Source of the DNA: Tolypeutes matacus
Lineage: Eukaryota; Chordata; Mammalia; Cingulata; Chlamyphoridae
Direction: 5' to 3'
NCBI GenBank assembly: GCA_026826555.1
Contig: JAKSZT010053837.1
Coordinates: 4,998,520-5,062,519 of the forward strand
DNA length: 64,000 bases
Below the pieces are notes generated by a model, which saw only the letters and a list, made by a program, of their open reading frames with translations, had not been told where the DNA came from and ran no database searches. Shown here piece after piece: positions 1-13,283 of this stretch (positions within the stretch are counted from its first letter, which is position 1; the number at the start of each line of letters is the position of its first letter). The translations under genes and the position numbers were made by a program.

Positions 1-926
1 GATACATTATTTTTAAATTACCTATTAGGTAGACAAAAATCCTTACTAATATAGAATCCATGAGGGGAAAGGATAATTAAGGAAATTCTTCTTGGTAAAA
101 AAATTTGTAAACCACTATACACGGTTATGTTTATTTTCATTTGAGTGTTCTGAGAATTGGATTTTATGAAAGGGAAGGATTTTAAACTGCTTCTCATTTT
201 TAATTTATTAGAGGTCAACTTATTATTATTATTACTCTAATAAATTTATCCTGGACCACAAAGTTATTTCATTCTAGAAGATGAATTAATGATGACTTAT
301 TCAATTTCATCAATATTGGTGAAGCTATGTAGTCTTACCAATGAAGCCGAACCAAAGGAGCAAGACATGAGGTCCTGTGGAAAAAAAAATAAAAAGGGAT
401 ATGGACATGATACTAACCATCATAGGATCGGGGACAAAGTCCCAATATTTTTGTTTAATTGCTAAAGGAAACTTCATTTCAGCTTAACTTATTAAAGTCA
501 TTAAATTTGGAAATTATCCAATTTAATTATTTTATTTTAATCTGCAATTCAGTGAGGTTGTCTGTTACCTACCATTCCATAATAAGTTCATGGCAGTATT
601 GGAACTAGAAATCAGAGGTCTCCTGAGCTCAGCTTAGTATTCTTGTAACCATAATTCACTAATTCTAACTCAGAGGATGGTTTGGTTAGTAATTATCACT
701 ATTCTGTACCCAATCCATCTTCTGCTGGATACTGCGTCTGCAGTCACTGCGCATGGATTCAGTTCAAGTAAACGTCACAATATATGCAGGGAGATATGCA
801 GGAAAATAGTCTCTGTAAACCCAGAAAATACCTCAAGAGCCATGAAACTTCAAATGAAATTCATGTTTCTGGAGCAGCCCAAATCAATCATGCAGCCCAG
901 CAACCTTAGTTCAAGAGCATACTTTG
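1..926. other. Unresolved AT-rich intron
   Basis: No gene or repeat could be identified. A short (TTA)n run lies near 221-235. The open frame at 677-1009 runs into the DAS element and has no recognisable protein similarity. Confidence 0.5.
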
Positions 927-1378
927 TGGGGGCAGATGTGGCTCAAATGGTTGGGTGTCCGTCTGCCATATTGAGGGACCTGGGTTCAATCCCCGGGACC
1001 TCCCGGTAAAATAAAAATATATATATATATAGAAGGCACATGGGCTGCCAGGCTCTGTGTGCCGGTGAGCCACCAGGCCCCGGGAGCCATGCAGCAAGAT
1101 GATGACGTAACAGGAGAGAGACGCAGGGGAGAGACAAGACGAGATGCTCTGAAAGCCAGGAACCGAGGTGGCGCAGGTGGCAGAACACCTCTCTCCTACA
1201 TTGGAAGTCTCCAGGATCAAATCCTGGTGAAGACTGGAGGAGGAGGATGAGAAGAGATGGCAGGAAACAGACACAGAGCACAGAGAATTGCCCAGTGAAT
1301 GGACACAAAAACAGCAAATGCGGAAGGGGGTGTTTAAAATGGATAAAGTAAATAAATAATTCTAAAAAAAAAAAAAAA
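927..1378 (+). mobile_element. DAS-III-type SINE, full length, with target duplication
   Basis: It opens with a tRNA-like head (GCAGATGTGGCTCAAATGGT, then a B-box-like GGTTCAATCCC). An AT repeat, a long non-tRNA body and a terminal A15 run follow. It is flanked by a 13-bp duplication, AGAGCATACTTTG at 914-926 and AGAGCATGCTTTG at 1379-1391, with one mismatch. The same body appears in opposite orientation at 16459, 36865 and 52831. The short open frames inside it are not genes. Confidence 0.9.
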
Positions 1379-1391
1379 AGAGCATGCTTTG

Positions 1392-3459
1392 ATCAGCTTT
1401 GATTTTTCCCCTTGAAATGACCACCTTGAAATGCTGTCTTTTTGAAAAGTAATTTAGGTGCTGATTTTTCACCTTCTTCCTTTGGTATTATCACCCCTTT
1501 GCTTATTTCCTGATCAAGCTGGTTTATAAGGATTTTCCCTCTAGTGGACCTCCTGGTTAAACAAAGGTAATAGTGTATCAGTGTTAGATTTATTTACAAT
1601 TATCTCTTTAAGGGTTTAAAATCAGAATACAGTAAAAAATAAACACTGTAAATACAAGTGCCCTGATAGAATAGAGAGCATAAAATGCCAGGCAAATGAT
1701 GAGGCTCAGAAAGGATTATTATAATATTTTGGTAACTTTCTGACTTTCAATTTACATTTGACAGCAGAGGATAAGGACCAAAAAATCATAGTAAGAGAAC
1801 AATTTTGCATCAACATAAAGTGAAATAGCATAATATTTTGGTTTTCCTATTTTTTAGCTAGTAACTAAAGGGGCATGGACCTACAGATTAAATAGTATTA
1901 TGCTGATTAAACTAAGAGCTAAACAACGATGTAGACAGAGTCAGCGATTTTGGTACATAAAGCATTTTCGTCTTTTGTTATTAGCGATGTGTAATTCAGA
2001 CCCAGCCTCAGTGATCTGCCCGAGTTTGGGGATGATAGGAAGAAGAATGCAATAGGTCCTCTGCCAGGTCTAGGGTGCCAGCCCACTTGTCATTTACCTT
2101 GAGATGAGCAACTTCCCTCAGTTAACAGCAAAATTATATCCTGACCTCAATCTAGTGCTGCTTTCCACTGAGCATTATTTAGTGAAAGCTAAAGATGAGT
2201 GTTGATCTAGACCCTAGCACATATTAACCATGGCCTTTTTCAGAATCCGGTTTATAACCAACTTATTTAAAGCTCGTGGAAACTCATTCTGTACATAAAC
2301 AAAGATTACTTTGCCCAGTTCAATCTATCACCAAATCTGAAAGTATTGACTGAGCCACCAAACCTATCACTGATCTAGAAGGCACTCCAAAGTATCAGTC
2401 TCAAAACAATTCTGAGTCCTCTGAGGGATGGAAGAAAAGCAGAAGATGCATTTCTTCCCTTCAGGTAACTTATCATTTGCTTGCTGTGCCAACACAGGGC
2501 AGCCAAGCAACAAAAGCTGTGTGCATAGCATCTCACCAATTCATGTGCCCATGACCGCCTTCCGACCCTGCAGTTACAGCTGGGATTTCCTAACTTTTCT
2601 CCTGCAATACCCCAAAACATTTCTACTTTCTCTTCCTTTTATTACAGTCATCGAATATGAAAATCAGACAGCACAGAAAGAAGTAGGGAGGATATGAAAA
2701 CAGGAAAAGAAAAACCATGTAGATGAAGACTCCTTCAAATATTCTTTGATTTTTGTGCTAGGGCCTTGAAACAATATTGTTTATTTATCAGGCACATTTG
2801 CTTTGTCTTCCTAGCAATTTCAAAGTTGACTGGTCTTACAAGGTAAGGATATTAAATGAGTGAGAGGGCAGGCGCTGATCGGATGGGATGGGGAGTTTAA
2901 GAGAAAGGATTGACCTGAGCTCCTTAAAATCCCAGACTCTAGCTCAAGATTATTTTCTTAAGTATTTTCTTTTATCATCATTTAATTTCAGTCTCTAAGA
3001 TTGAGATACTATTGTTCCAATAAAGAATATAATATTTTATATTAACCATGTAGATATTTCCCTCTGATAGATATGTCTGGATGCTTCTCTATATGGTGAT
3101 TTTTAATCATGTTAGTAATTACTGTTCTCTGCTAAAATCATCACTGTGCTTCCCCCCCACCCCCCCTCCCCCACTATTCCACATTAGGAAAAGAAATACA
3201 CATTTAGTAATTTTTAATTTAATACTCTATGGAAGGCTGTGTATTGCCAAATATCTAAGAGCAATGACATCCTGTGTTTGAGAAAATAACCATAGTATTG
3301 GAAAATAAATCAATCATTTGAGGTTTCGTTCTTAATTTATGTCATCATGAAAATGTTTTTCAACCTTGATGGAAGTCAATGTTTCTATGTGAACTTTTTC
3401 ATTAGCATTATCTCTGAGGCTGAATAGAAAAGTAAATGCACTTTATTTTCCACTTTAAT
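1392..3459. other. Unresolved intron
   Basis: No coding exon or confidently named repeat. The open frames near 2375-2697 have no recognisable similarity. A C-rich tract lies at 3152-3172. Confidence 0.5.
3152..3172. repeat. C-rich low-complexity tract
   Basis: Two C7 runs and a C5 run separated by single A and T bases. The opposite strand could form G-rich structures. Confidence 0.8.
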
Positions 3460-3474
3460 ATAGCACATTGTTCA

Positions 3475-3605
3475 TTTATTTTAGCCCCAATTTCTTTACC
3501 TGTAAGATGACAATAGTAATATCTATCTCCTAAGGTTGTTAAGAGCTGTACATAAAGCACTAATATTGATCTAATAAATGATCCTTATGATTACTATTAA
3601 TATCT
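3475..3605 (+). repeat. MIR fragment
   Basis: Degenerate MIR core: a TTTCTTTACCTGTAAGATGA-like motif, then ATCTATCTCCTAAGGTTGTT and an AATAAATGAT-like end. Confidence 0.6.
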
Positions 3606-3617
3606 TGTCTATTTTTC

Positions 3618-3885
3618 CTTCAAGGTTGAATTCAAGTTCTGGCTCATTCTAAAAAACCTTCTCTGACCACATAACCTTTATGATTACCTACTCTAAACAC
3701 TTCTTTGTACTTTTTATGTATCTTTTGGTATCTGCTACTTTATACTGATATTTGTCTTTTTATATATTTGTCCAACCTCACCAGTTTGATTATAAATTTC
3801 AAGAGATAATGGATGATCTATAATGCCACTTTGTATTTCTAGTACCTTCCAGAGTACCCTGTTTCTAGCATGCTCTCAAAAAAGT
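3618..3885 (+). repeat. L2 LINE 3' fragment
   Basis: Follows the L2 3' consensus order: CCTTCAAGGTTGAATTCAAG, an ACCTTCTCTGACCAC motif, ACTTCTTTGTACTTT, then a TTTCTAGTACCTTCCAGAGT end. Highly diverged. Confidence 0.65.
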
Positions 3886-6800
3886 TGAGGATAATTCGGT
3901 TACATTTCCACTTCCTTACTTTCTTGAATTAATGGGGATTCTGTATTACCCTCCTCAAATTATTATTCCAAAAATAACATTTATGGTTTTTTTTAACCAT
4001 TAACTTTGATGATCTAAATTAAAACTCTCATCAAATCTCTTGAAGGAAAAAATGGATGTGGTGGAAGTCACAACTGTGTCACACACTATAGCTGACTTAA
4101 GGCCTGTTTTCATCCCTCTTGTGCCAGCTCACTTTTGAGAGGCCTGACCACAGAAAGTTCAGAGCTGCTGCTCATCTACATGGCTACATGACCTGTTGGT
4201 CACCTCTGCTGAGAAATGTGGTTTTATGCAAGAGGTTTCCCTGGCATTTAGAGTTGAAAAACAGCACAAGCCAAGAGAGAGTTGGCTTCCATTTGTCAAT
4301 GCAACACCAATACTTCTTATAAGCAGTAGACTGGAGTGCATAAGTGGTCTTTATTGTAGTGACAAGCCATGGGAAATATTCATCCATCAACTCAGGAGAG
4401 CCTCACGGTAATGATGCCTGGCCAATGACGGTATTCCAAAGAGTTACTACTTAAAAGATACTGAAAACAGAGAGATCGAAGAGACAGGTAAAAAAGGAGA
4501 AAGAATATTTACAGATGTAGGAAAAAGAATAGTTTGCATGAAAATGATACAGGAAATATCAAATCAGTAAACACAACTTGCCAGACATCCCTAAGGAAAA
4601 CAGTGCTTTAAATGCAACAGGATCTTTGGTTTGTTTTTTGTTTCGTTTTATTTTATTTGGATGGGAGAACAAATGTTAATGAAAAGTGATACAAAATAAA
4701 CTCCATGACATTGTTTCTCACAAGTGCATAATTGTATCAATAGAGTTTGTATTGAATAATTAATACGTTACCATTGGAAATCCATGTGACAGAGGAAAAG
4801 AACAAAGTATTCAAAGGTCCTGAATTTGAATCAAGATTTTTTTCATTCATTTCCTTGATGTGTGGCCTTTGGCACAATACTCTGACTCTCCGTATACTAA
4901 TCTGTATAATGTTTTTTTTTTACTAATGGTGGAAGAGTATGAGTTACTTACTGATGGGTGAGAGTGTTTATAAATAAACGTGCAATATTTGACACTCAAT
5001 CTGGTGGATATTATTGTGTTGCATTTGTATAGAAGTTTGGGGCTTACAGAATGATAATCAAATTTAACATGTTATCTACATCAAAATTATGAGGGGACAA
5101 CAGCCATGGTTTAAATTAGAAATTCTAAAATACAGCACCTAAACACTTTCTTTGATCAAGCATCTAAGTTGAGTTTTTCTAGGCAGATAATGATAATGAT
5201 TTTGAAATATTTAGCAAGAGAACCATAAATAACATAATCTTATTAGAGATTCTTTCAGGTAATAGCACTTGCCTAGTTTCATTTCTAATGTAAATATCAG
5301 ATATCAGTATCTATCTGTTAGTGAAACTGAGATAATATTTCCAAAATAATGACATTATTCATTATTTGTTAGGTAACTACTTGCATCATATAGGCTTATG
5401 GGCTTTCAGTAAATACTCAAAATATTTTCATGACACAAATATGTACAAGGGCTGCTGAGTAAATCACTCCTTTGTAACTTGTGATGCAATTGTTTTTAGA
5501 TCCTTTTTACCAATGGTAAAAACTGAAAATGAAAGAAGCAATAGCGTGCTAGACAACCATGTGGAGGTTAAATATAATTCTATATATTCAATATAAATTG
5601 TTATATATTATTCTGCTGAAATTCACTTCTTTAACAATTTCCATGTATAACTGAAAAGATAAATTTTAAGTTAATCTTTGTGAATATTTGTAATATAGCA
5701 ATTAGATTCAAATATACTTGTAGTTATCAGTGAGTAGAAAATCCTGCCATTGGTTAAAAAAAATCTTCCAAGAAATGTGAGCATTTGTGATAGGAATCCG
5801 ATCATACCATCATCGTCAAAATACCATCAGTTAGGATAGCTCATGATGAGGAAACCACAGGTTCCATGTTGAAGGAGTATTTATTTTTGATCTCCATATG
5901 TAACTTAGCTCCTCATATTTGACATGAAAATTAGAAGGAGAGTAGTTTAAAGCTTGGCACATAGAAATTATCTGTCCCTGACAGCTAATTTTCCAAGCTG
6001 AGATCAGGATACTATGCAATTAACTTTCTAAAGGAATTACACGGACAATTATACAATATATTTGGTGATGAGGGAATGTTACCTCATTAAATGAGTCTGA
6101 TGGAGTAGACTGCTATGAGAAATCTGAAGTTCATTATAGTAAAAAAAAATTTGAACTGTATCTTAAAGATAATGAATACTCTTTAGGTCATTCAGTAATT
6201 TTAAAAATTAGTTAATTAAAAAATGAGAAATATATTTCATAATTTAAGATGTCTCTTAATTTCCAGAGTCAATTAAAGTAATTATCCAGATTTTTATGCC
6301 ACTCTGTAAATTGCTATACTCGGATAACTATATATGGTCCAAGTTAACTATTTACCTAAATTATTCTAGATATTTGCCTCCATTTTCCATTTAGTTACCT
6401 ACACCCAAAACATAGACTATTGTTTCATATAAAGACAAAATACAGACTTTATGTAGGTGTTTTCCTTGGTGACCAAGACAAATTTACTTCATAGGAAGCA
6501 GTCCTATTTTTACCTTCTTTAAATAATCCATTTTCGTTGCTCCTCCTGGGTCTATGCCTTACTTTTTGAAAAGGAACAGAAAAGGTGAGAATGTCTATGG
6601 AAAAACTGAGAGCACAGTAGTGATGCCCTCGGATCTTAACTCCATCACCAATCAGTGCCTGTGCGTTGATGCCAAATGCTCCCGTGCAGCTCCTGCTGTT
6701 CTAGAGCCTGAACATGACACTTGGCACGTGCAACCTGGTCTAAGAACTTGGTGGAGATATTTGACATTTAAAAGGGAGAGTCTGAAGGCAGAACCATGTA

Positions 6801-8130
6801 TTACATGGTGTTTAAGTTAGTCCATCAGAATAAAGATCTACTTGGAAAGTGATTTCGTGTTATTCCATTTTTTAAAAGAGTTTAATCCTCACATCGATTA
6901 TGTGTACCATGAAGACTCCGGCTTTATTTGGGGTCACTGCACTTTATTTTTGCCTACAGGTCTCACAGTGTGTGGAAAAGTAAGTTATATTGGTTAAGCA
7001 GCATTCTTTGAGCAGTCTAAAAACAATCTAAATAAAGATCACGGGGTAGTAATCAGTCTGGTTAAGGGGCACGGTGGGAATTCTGCCCAGCTCACTGCCA
7101 TGTTCATTGATTTCCTCAGTGGGTTCCATCCTGTGGCCCTATTTACACCATGTGTCAGCAAAATTCCCATATGGCTTTGGGGTCACACACCCATAGTTGA
7201 AATTATGAATCTTTAAACTGGAAATGCCAGGTTTACTGGGAAGAAAAGGATTTGAAAAATGCCTTTGAATATTTTAAAACATACAGTGTTGTTACTTTAC
7301 TATTTCCTGCCCTGAGGGATACCGTTCCTTTTGAAACCAATTTTTAGAGTTTGGATTTCTTTTCAATATTTTGTAGTTTCTTAAAGCAATGTACAATGTC
7401 AGCTAAAGCATTTTATACGTATTTCATGACAAGAAAGACTTTTTCATTAACAGTTCTATAATCTTGCTTTTAAAATGCTGCAAAACAAAGTGTTTAACTA
7501 CGAGAAAAGATTAGATGGTCATCGGTGATTGGAAGTCACCAAAAGTGTTTTCTCTTTGTTAAGTTTAGCTGCTGCTGCCTGGGTGGAGAAAACCCTTAAT
7601 TAACATCCCTGCAACTCCTATTTTGTTTGTCAAGCTATTTATAACTAGTTGAGTCATTATAAGAAAGTGACTTTAATAAACAAACCTTGGAAATTGTTTT
7701 GGATAACATTATTTTGTATCTTCTTATAAATGTGCACTTGATGATTGTTACATTCCCCTGAAAGAGTCACTCTTTCAAGTAGTAATCATTAGTTAGTGGA
7801 AGCTGAATTACATTTCATAAAATGTTGTTAGTACTTATAGAAAAATGCAGGCCAAAGGATAGAGATCCTTGATGCAACTAATGATTGTGTATGATTTTTA
7901 TGGTGGGTGACTATATGCTTTGAATAAGAACACCTGGATAAATTGAAAATCGTGTTCTTTTTCAGATTGAAAAAAGATTAAAAACAAGATTTAAAAAGCA
8001 TGAAAGAATTTTAAAAAGCTGGCTAAAATATTTCATTTCAACAAAGGACTCCACAGCTAAAAAACAACTTTGACAACTACTTCTTCCAACTTGGGATCAA
8101 GGAATGTTTTAAAAATTGAAGTTGAAGTGT
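3886..8130. other. Long unresolved intron stretch
   Basis: I recognise no gene or repeat family here apart from short homopolymers. It is the longest such stretch in the window. Several short open frames (near 4119-4411, 5831-6019 and 6554-6820) lack splice or protein support. Confidence 0.45.
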
Positions 8131-8555
8131 TGTCATGAGTTGAACTGTGCCCCCCCCCAAAAAAGATCATTTGAAGCCCTAACCCCCAGGGCCTCAGAAT
8201 GAGACCTTATTTGGAAATACGGCCATTTCGGATGGAATTGGTTAAATTAAATGGGGGCATACTGGAGTAGGGTGGTCCCCTAATCCAATGGGATCTCTGT
8301 CCTTATAAGAAGGGGAGGAGGCACAGACAGAGGAGAGAACCCCGTGTGGCGACCGAGGCGGAGGACACAGTGGATTGCCAGCAAACCCCCGAAGCTGGGG
8401 GGTAGACCTGGAGCAGATTCTTTCCTACAGACTTCAGAGGAAGCATCACCTACCAGCACGTCGATTCCAGACTTTTAGCCTCCGTACTGTGAGAGAATAA
8501 GAAGTTTCTGTTTTAAGCCACTCCTTTGTCACAGTAACCCTAAGAAACCAAGACT
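8131..8555 (+). mobile_element. MLT1-type MaLR solo LTR
   Basis: Reads like an MLT1 LTR: TGTCATGAGTTGAACTGTG, C/A-rich run, GAGACCTTATTTGGAAATA, CCTTATAAGAAGGGGAGG, then TGTGAGAGAATAAGAAGTTT. A 5-bp target duplication AGTGT lies at 8126-8130 and 8556-8560. No internal retroviral sequence is attached. Confidence 0.85.
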
Positions 8556-8775
8556 AGTGTTAATATGCCAAATACATATTTTCATTTACCCAAAAAGTAA
8601 AAAACAAATCATAAATTGCAATGTAAGTGGAAGGGAAACAATTGACTTTTGGTCAGTTATTTATCCAGTTCAGAGTTTACCAGACTTGTCAAATTATAAG
8701 TGCCTTGTTAAAATATTGATTCCCAGATGTAATTTAAGATATGTTTAGGAAATGTGGCTCTCCCTCTTACATTAG

Positions 8776-8905
8776 AGAAGTGCTCCTCAAACTTTAAATT
8801 ACATCCGAACAATGTTCCTAACATTTGGGGATTTAGGTTCACATTTTATAAGCTCCCAGGAGCTGCTGCTGCTGCTGCCCTGGGGTGCAAACTGAGTAGG
8901 AAAGC
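8776..8905 (+). repeat. MER5A-like hAT-Charlie fragment
   Basis: AGTGCTCCTCAAACTTTAA at the start and AAGCTCCCAGGAGCTGCTGC near the end match the order of MER5A motifs. The CTG run inside belongs to this element and is not a separate triplet repeat. Confidence 0.7.
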
Positions 8906-10146
8906 AGTCCGGAAGCCTGTCAGGCCCCAGCACTGGACTCCTCCTGCAGCAGGGCCTCAATAGGCATTTATTGCCCAGAGGAAATCTTGGTAAGGGCATT
9001 GGCATGAAACACCTCCTTTTCTCTCCTCTTCCATTCTCCCTTACCCTAACTCAATCCTGTACATGGAAATTATTCATATGCTATCTTGATGAATAAGGTA
9101 CCTAGGCTTATTCTGTTGGAAATATGCCCTTTCTCTTGAGTATCCTTCTAAGAGTCTGATTCAAGCTTCTGACAGTATTTATTTCAAATTTTAACTTATT
9201 TAGTTGCTTCAATCGCCATCGTAAATTACCTTTTAGGATGGCCTCTCTTCCTCACAGTTACTAAGGCCGGAAATCCAATTATCTGAATGCCTATAAGAGA
9301 ACCAAGAAAATGTCAACTAATGTTTTATAGAAAAAGCACAGAGCAGGAGGAAATGGATGTGATTCTTTCCTCTTGAAAAAGGAAATTTGATTACACAGAA
9401 TAGTCCCTTAAAAAGGTATCGTTTCCAAATCTGTACTTGATTTTGATTGCTAATTTGGTCCAAATCCACCCAATTATTTTTTAAGCCTATAATGTTACCA
9501 CAGAGAGTGCTCGACCAATACTGTCATTATTTTCTTCACGAATAAAATGAAAAGCTAACTCATCCAAGATGGTGTGGAATCTAGAAAGCATTTCATGCAT
9601 GAGAAGTTCTAATAAGGGAAGTGGTAACTAGCTGGCACAGCTAAGAAGAAAAGCTAGGAACTAATAGAGAGACAGGATTCAGAGGCAGCCTGCCACGCAC
9701 ACTCCATCTGAAAACACTCAAGGGTTTTGGAAAATCCATAAATAACCTAAATTGTTTTCTTTGCCCACCCATCCAGCAGCCCAAAGGCAAAAATTCCTAA
9801 ATATCCTCTTTGTTATCTGCCAACTAATCAGCAGCCCTCTCAGGAAAAGGTAAACAAAATTCAGTGTTTCAAACTGTCCCCAGCTTTTCCTTCTTCCCTC
9901 TTTCTACTTTCTCTGATATAAATTCTGTTTTTTGTTAGTTGATGTAAGTTTATTATACATTGCATTGATTGTATAAGTAAAATAATGTGGTAAGAATTAA
10001 TCATATGTCATTCTATTATTATTTGAAAAAGCAAATGCATGCTTTGATCGAAGAAGTATCTAAATATAATTGAGAGCTAGCTTTAAATATTAAAAGTTTG
10101 TCATGAAGAAAAGAGAAAAAAATTTCCTATTTACTGATTAAGTTTT
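8906..10146. other. Unresolved intron
   Basis: No gene or recognisable repeat seen. Confidence 0.5.
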
Positions 10147-10282
10147 CTGTCGATCCCGTAAGTGGTGGAACACTTGGGGCCAGAGACTCTCTTTAATTCA
10201 TCTTTGTATCTCTTGCACCTAGTACAGTGTCTTGTCTGTATTCCTTGCACATATATTTACTGAACACTGATAAAAGGCACAG
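10147..10282 (+). repeat. L2 LINE 3' end fragment
   Basis: GGGGCCAGAGACTCTCTTTA, TTTGTATCTCTTGCACCTAG and TACAGTGTCTTGTCTGTA follow the L2 3' terminal order. Confidence 0.65.
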
Positions 10283-12130
10283 ATTTAAGATTTTGGAGCC
10301 TTTTCCAATATCAAGTCCTTGTCACGTGAATGAACCCCACGCCAAAAGCTCAGTTCCTCTCCGATATTCAAGTTCCCCAGGATCTTTATTGACATGGCTC
10401 TAGGAAATAGGCAGGATCTTTGTAGCCCAGCAGTAGCTGTGATACTTCCGCTTCTCTTGGCAACTGGCATGCTCTTTTCTGTGACTGAGTGAAGTTGTGC
10501 TAATTTTTCTCTAAATTGTAAACAGTAACACTTGAGTTTCCTGGCCTCGTCATTACCTGTGCGAATTTGCCCTTGTATCAGTAGTTGTCCAGAGACAAAT
10601 AATAATAGAAAGCCGATATACAGTGGGAAGAGAGGAGGAAAGGTGTCTGGAATGTAAATTTTACATTAAGGTCCTGTCTAAACACGCTCGCACAGATTGC
10701 GTGTAACTGGAAGATTCTCTGGTTCTGATTCAGGCCGCTGTGCCTCCTGATAGCCACAGAGTCCTAGACCCCTGTGCTCTCTGGCTGCGATCCTGGGAAT
10801 GTTCAGCCCCTTTTTTCTGCACAAGTCAACCACATGCAGTGGTGCACTACACGCACACACACAAAGTAATAATACCTGTGCAAATAGGATACAAGGAGAG
10901 AAATGAGAGTGAGTTCTATGCATATTACCTATGAGTGTTTAAAAACCCTCAATACAAGAATCTTGAATAAAACAGTTGCATAGAGAATCTTTAATTCATG
11001 TCTTCATGAAAACAGCAAAGGAATATATTAAGAATGACTATAGTGAGTGTAGGAATATATTAAGTATTTGCTGTAGTAAGGGATGCAATTTACTGCGAGG
11101 ATCACAAACACCAAGCCTTGCTTGCTTTAAATCTTCTCCTTTCATTGTACTTCCGAACCTTTATCTTCCATTAAACAACATTCATAACAAAAGCTATACT
11201 AACTTCCTCACTCATTTCTTACACACACTCACAAATTAAATATTTTAATGAAAGTAGAAAAGTTACAGTGCTTTTGAAAGCTTTAAGGGCACAAGCTTGT
11301 ATGGAAGATGACATTTTCTACAATGTAAAATTTAGAGCATTGCTAATGCCTATTGAATATTAAACCAGCTGGTCTTTCAAGCTAAAGCATGCTGAAGATC
11401 AAAATAGAAGCTACCTTTGAAAGAACAAAGGTGAGTTTGAAGCACAGACCAAATGGGCTTGGATGACCCTAGGATTACTGCCAGATATTCGCGTGCTCAT
11501 TGAGAAAAGCCTCCTTTCCCTTCATTCGTGCCAACAATTTCATTTATCCTTTTTAAGTTGCTCCAGTAACGATAAGAGCGAGGCTAATTGATGTGATCTA
11601 ATTTTTCAGACTCATGAGTTTAGAGAAAGGTTAATGTAAGTGTAATGCTGCTTACTAAAAATAGCATTTATAAACTATTGGAAAAGAGTGCATGCCAGAG
11701 GATGAAGAAATTCACATCACTTCCGTCCTTTTGCAAGATTCCCAGAAATAAATATTTTCATTACACATGAGAAATACAGCCAAATACATAACTGAAACTA
11801 AAGCAAAATCATTTTTTGTAACAGTTTAGATGAACTTCAAACTGTCTAACCCAAGGAGAAAGTGTGGTGACATTAAAGTCTGTTGAAGTATGAGAAATTT
11901 CCTTTCTAATTAGTGAACAGACCACAGTAAGAAAATTCCTTGCCGCACCACACTTATTGAGTGCTCTTTGATAGCGTAATAAGTAAGTGCTCTATGCATG
12001 AGGGAGAAAGGGCAGAGGAAAAAGCAAAAGTTAGTGGGTTTTTTCCCCAGAGAAAAGGAAGTAATCCTAGGTTGAGTAGAAATTATCAAGATTAATAGAT
12101 GTGCATTCAAAGCATCCATTCAACAGTCTA
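10283..12130. other. Unresolved intron
   Basis: No gene or confidently named repeat. A short (CA)n run lies at about 10851-10863. Confidence 0.5.
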
Positions 12131-12570
12131 ATTAAATCACTTCTATATTGGACTTTGCCTCCTGTAACTCATGTTCCTCAGGGCTTCCTGGGTGACTTTT
12201 CAAATCTGTCTGATATTGTCAGTTTTCTGCTTGTAACCTGGCAGTGGCTTTTTTATAACTTTTGGGACAATGCTCTGATTTCTTAAAGGCCATGAGAACC
12301 AGCATGGTCAGGAATCTGCCTCATAACCCTACCTTGTCTCCTCCACTCCACCGGCAGTGTCCAGAATGTTCCCCGCCTCTGTGCAGCCAGTCAGGATTCT
12401 CCCCCTGCCTGGAATGTGGCTGTGCCCTTTCCGTCCTGGGAGACAGCTTGGCACCTACAGACCTTGGCTCGGGCAGCACTCACTCCCCGTCTCACCACGT
12501 TTCCTGACCAACCCACAGCGAGGTCGAATGGACCCTTGACACTTAGTCCTTTGGCTGTTACAGGGATTAC
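12131..12570 (+). repeat. L2-like fragment (tentative)
   Basis: Pyrimidine-rich text with L2-like phrases (TCTCCACTCCACCGGCAGTG, CCCTGCCTGGAATGTGGCTG). The open frames at 12262-12539 fall inside it and are not convincing genes. Confidence 0.4.
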
Positions 12571-12585
12571 ATGAAATACTGTGTG

Positions 12586-12945
12586 TCAAGTCTTTAGCAC
12601 AGATCTTAAATGGAAATGACTATCATTACGCAATACTTTCGTGTAATTGTCCTGTACCGAGGGACAGTATAACATGGTGATTAAAAAAGAAGTTCTCCAT
12701 AGTTCATTGTATAGGATCATGTCATCTGCAAATAATGAAATTTTTACTTCTTCTTTTCCAATCTGGATGCCTTTTATGTCCTTTTCTTGTCTCAGTGCTC
12801 GTGCAAGTACTTCTAAGACAATGTTAAATAGGAGTGGTGATAGTGGGCATCCTTGTCTTGTTCCCGATCTCAGAGGGAAGGCTTTTAGGATTTCACCGTT
12901 GAAAATGATGTTAGCTTTGGGTTTTTCATATATACCCTTTATCAT
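12586..12945 (-). pseudogene. L1 ORF2 reverse transcriptase relic
   Basis: Residues about 1-85 of this minus-strand frame match the L1 ORF2 reverse transcriptase palm, with the FADD catalytic signature. The C-terminal part reads across the insertion boundary into unrelated MIR sequence, so the full frame is not a gene. It is one part of the inverted L1 insertion. Confidence 0.8.
12664..12699 (+). repeat. MIR, left part, split by L1
   Basis: ACAGTATAACATGGTGATTA is the 5' end of a MIR. It continues at 13284 after the L1 insertion, and the target duplication (12683-12699) covers its last bases. Confidence 0.7.
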
Positions 12946-13266
12946 TTTCAGAAAGTTTCCATCTATTCCTATCTTTTGTAGTGTTTTTATGAGGAAAGAG
13001 TGCTGTATTTTGTCGAATGCTCTATGGTTGGTGGCAAGGCTCCAGGATGTGTAAGTTCATTGAGGTTGGTGGGCCACACTGTGGGAGATGTTTGTGTGGG
13101 ATGTGGTGGGAGGTGTGGGAGGTGGGCAAATGGGAATCCCAGTGGGTTCCGTGTAATATTTTAGGTAATCTAAGCACCTCTTAAAATATATGTATATATA
13201 TATATATAAATAACATTTTTGTAAGCAAATACACATATATGCATATATAAAAAAAAAAAAAAAAAA
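12700..13266 (+). mobile_element. 5'-inverted (twin-primed) L1 insertion
   Basis: The left part (about 12700-13034) is antisense L1 ORF2. Read on the minus strand, it encodes a reverse transcriptase piece with [20 protein letters not shown] and FADDMILY, the L1 polymerase active-site region. The right part (about 13035-13266) reads in the sense direction as a G-rich L1-like 3' UTR and ends in a long A run. The insertion is bounded by a 17-bp duplication, AAAAAAGAAGTTCTCCA at 12683-12699 and 13267-13283. An inverted 5' part with one shared duplication is typical of twin priming. The reverse transcriptase frame is a truncated relic. Confidence 0.8.
13185..13266 (+). repeat. AT-rich simple repeat and A-tail
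   Basis: A (TA)n run at about 13188-13208, a second AT-rich patch, and a pure A tract from about 13249. These form the L1 3' tail. Confidence 0.8.
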
Positions 13267-13283
13267 AAAAAAGAAGTTCTCCA

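Noticed and set aside
927..1005. Possible tRNA gene
   Set aside because: A- and B-box-like motifs are present, but they belong to the tRNA-derived head of DAS. The same head appears ten times with A-tails, and no functional cloverleaf is expected.
906..1317. Overlapping open frames of more than 120 codons on the minus strand
   Set aside because: They are the complement of the DAS-III SINE at 927-1378, bounded by its target duplication.
8858..8878. Expanded CTG triplet repeat
   Set aside because: Only about six units, and they lie within the MER5A terminal motif.
12586..12945. Reverse transcriptase gene
   Set aside because: Clear L1 ORF2 similarity, but it is a short piece inside a 5'-inverted insertion and its C-terminal part is unrelated MIR sequence.
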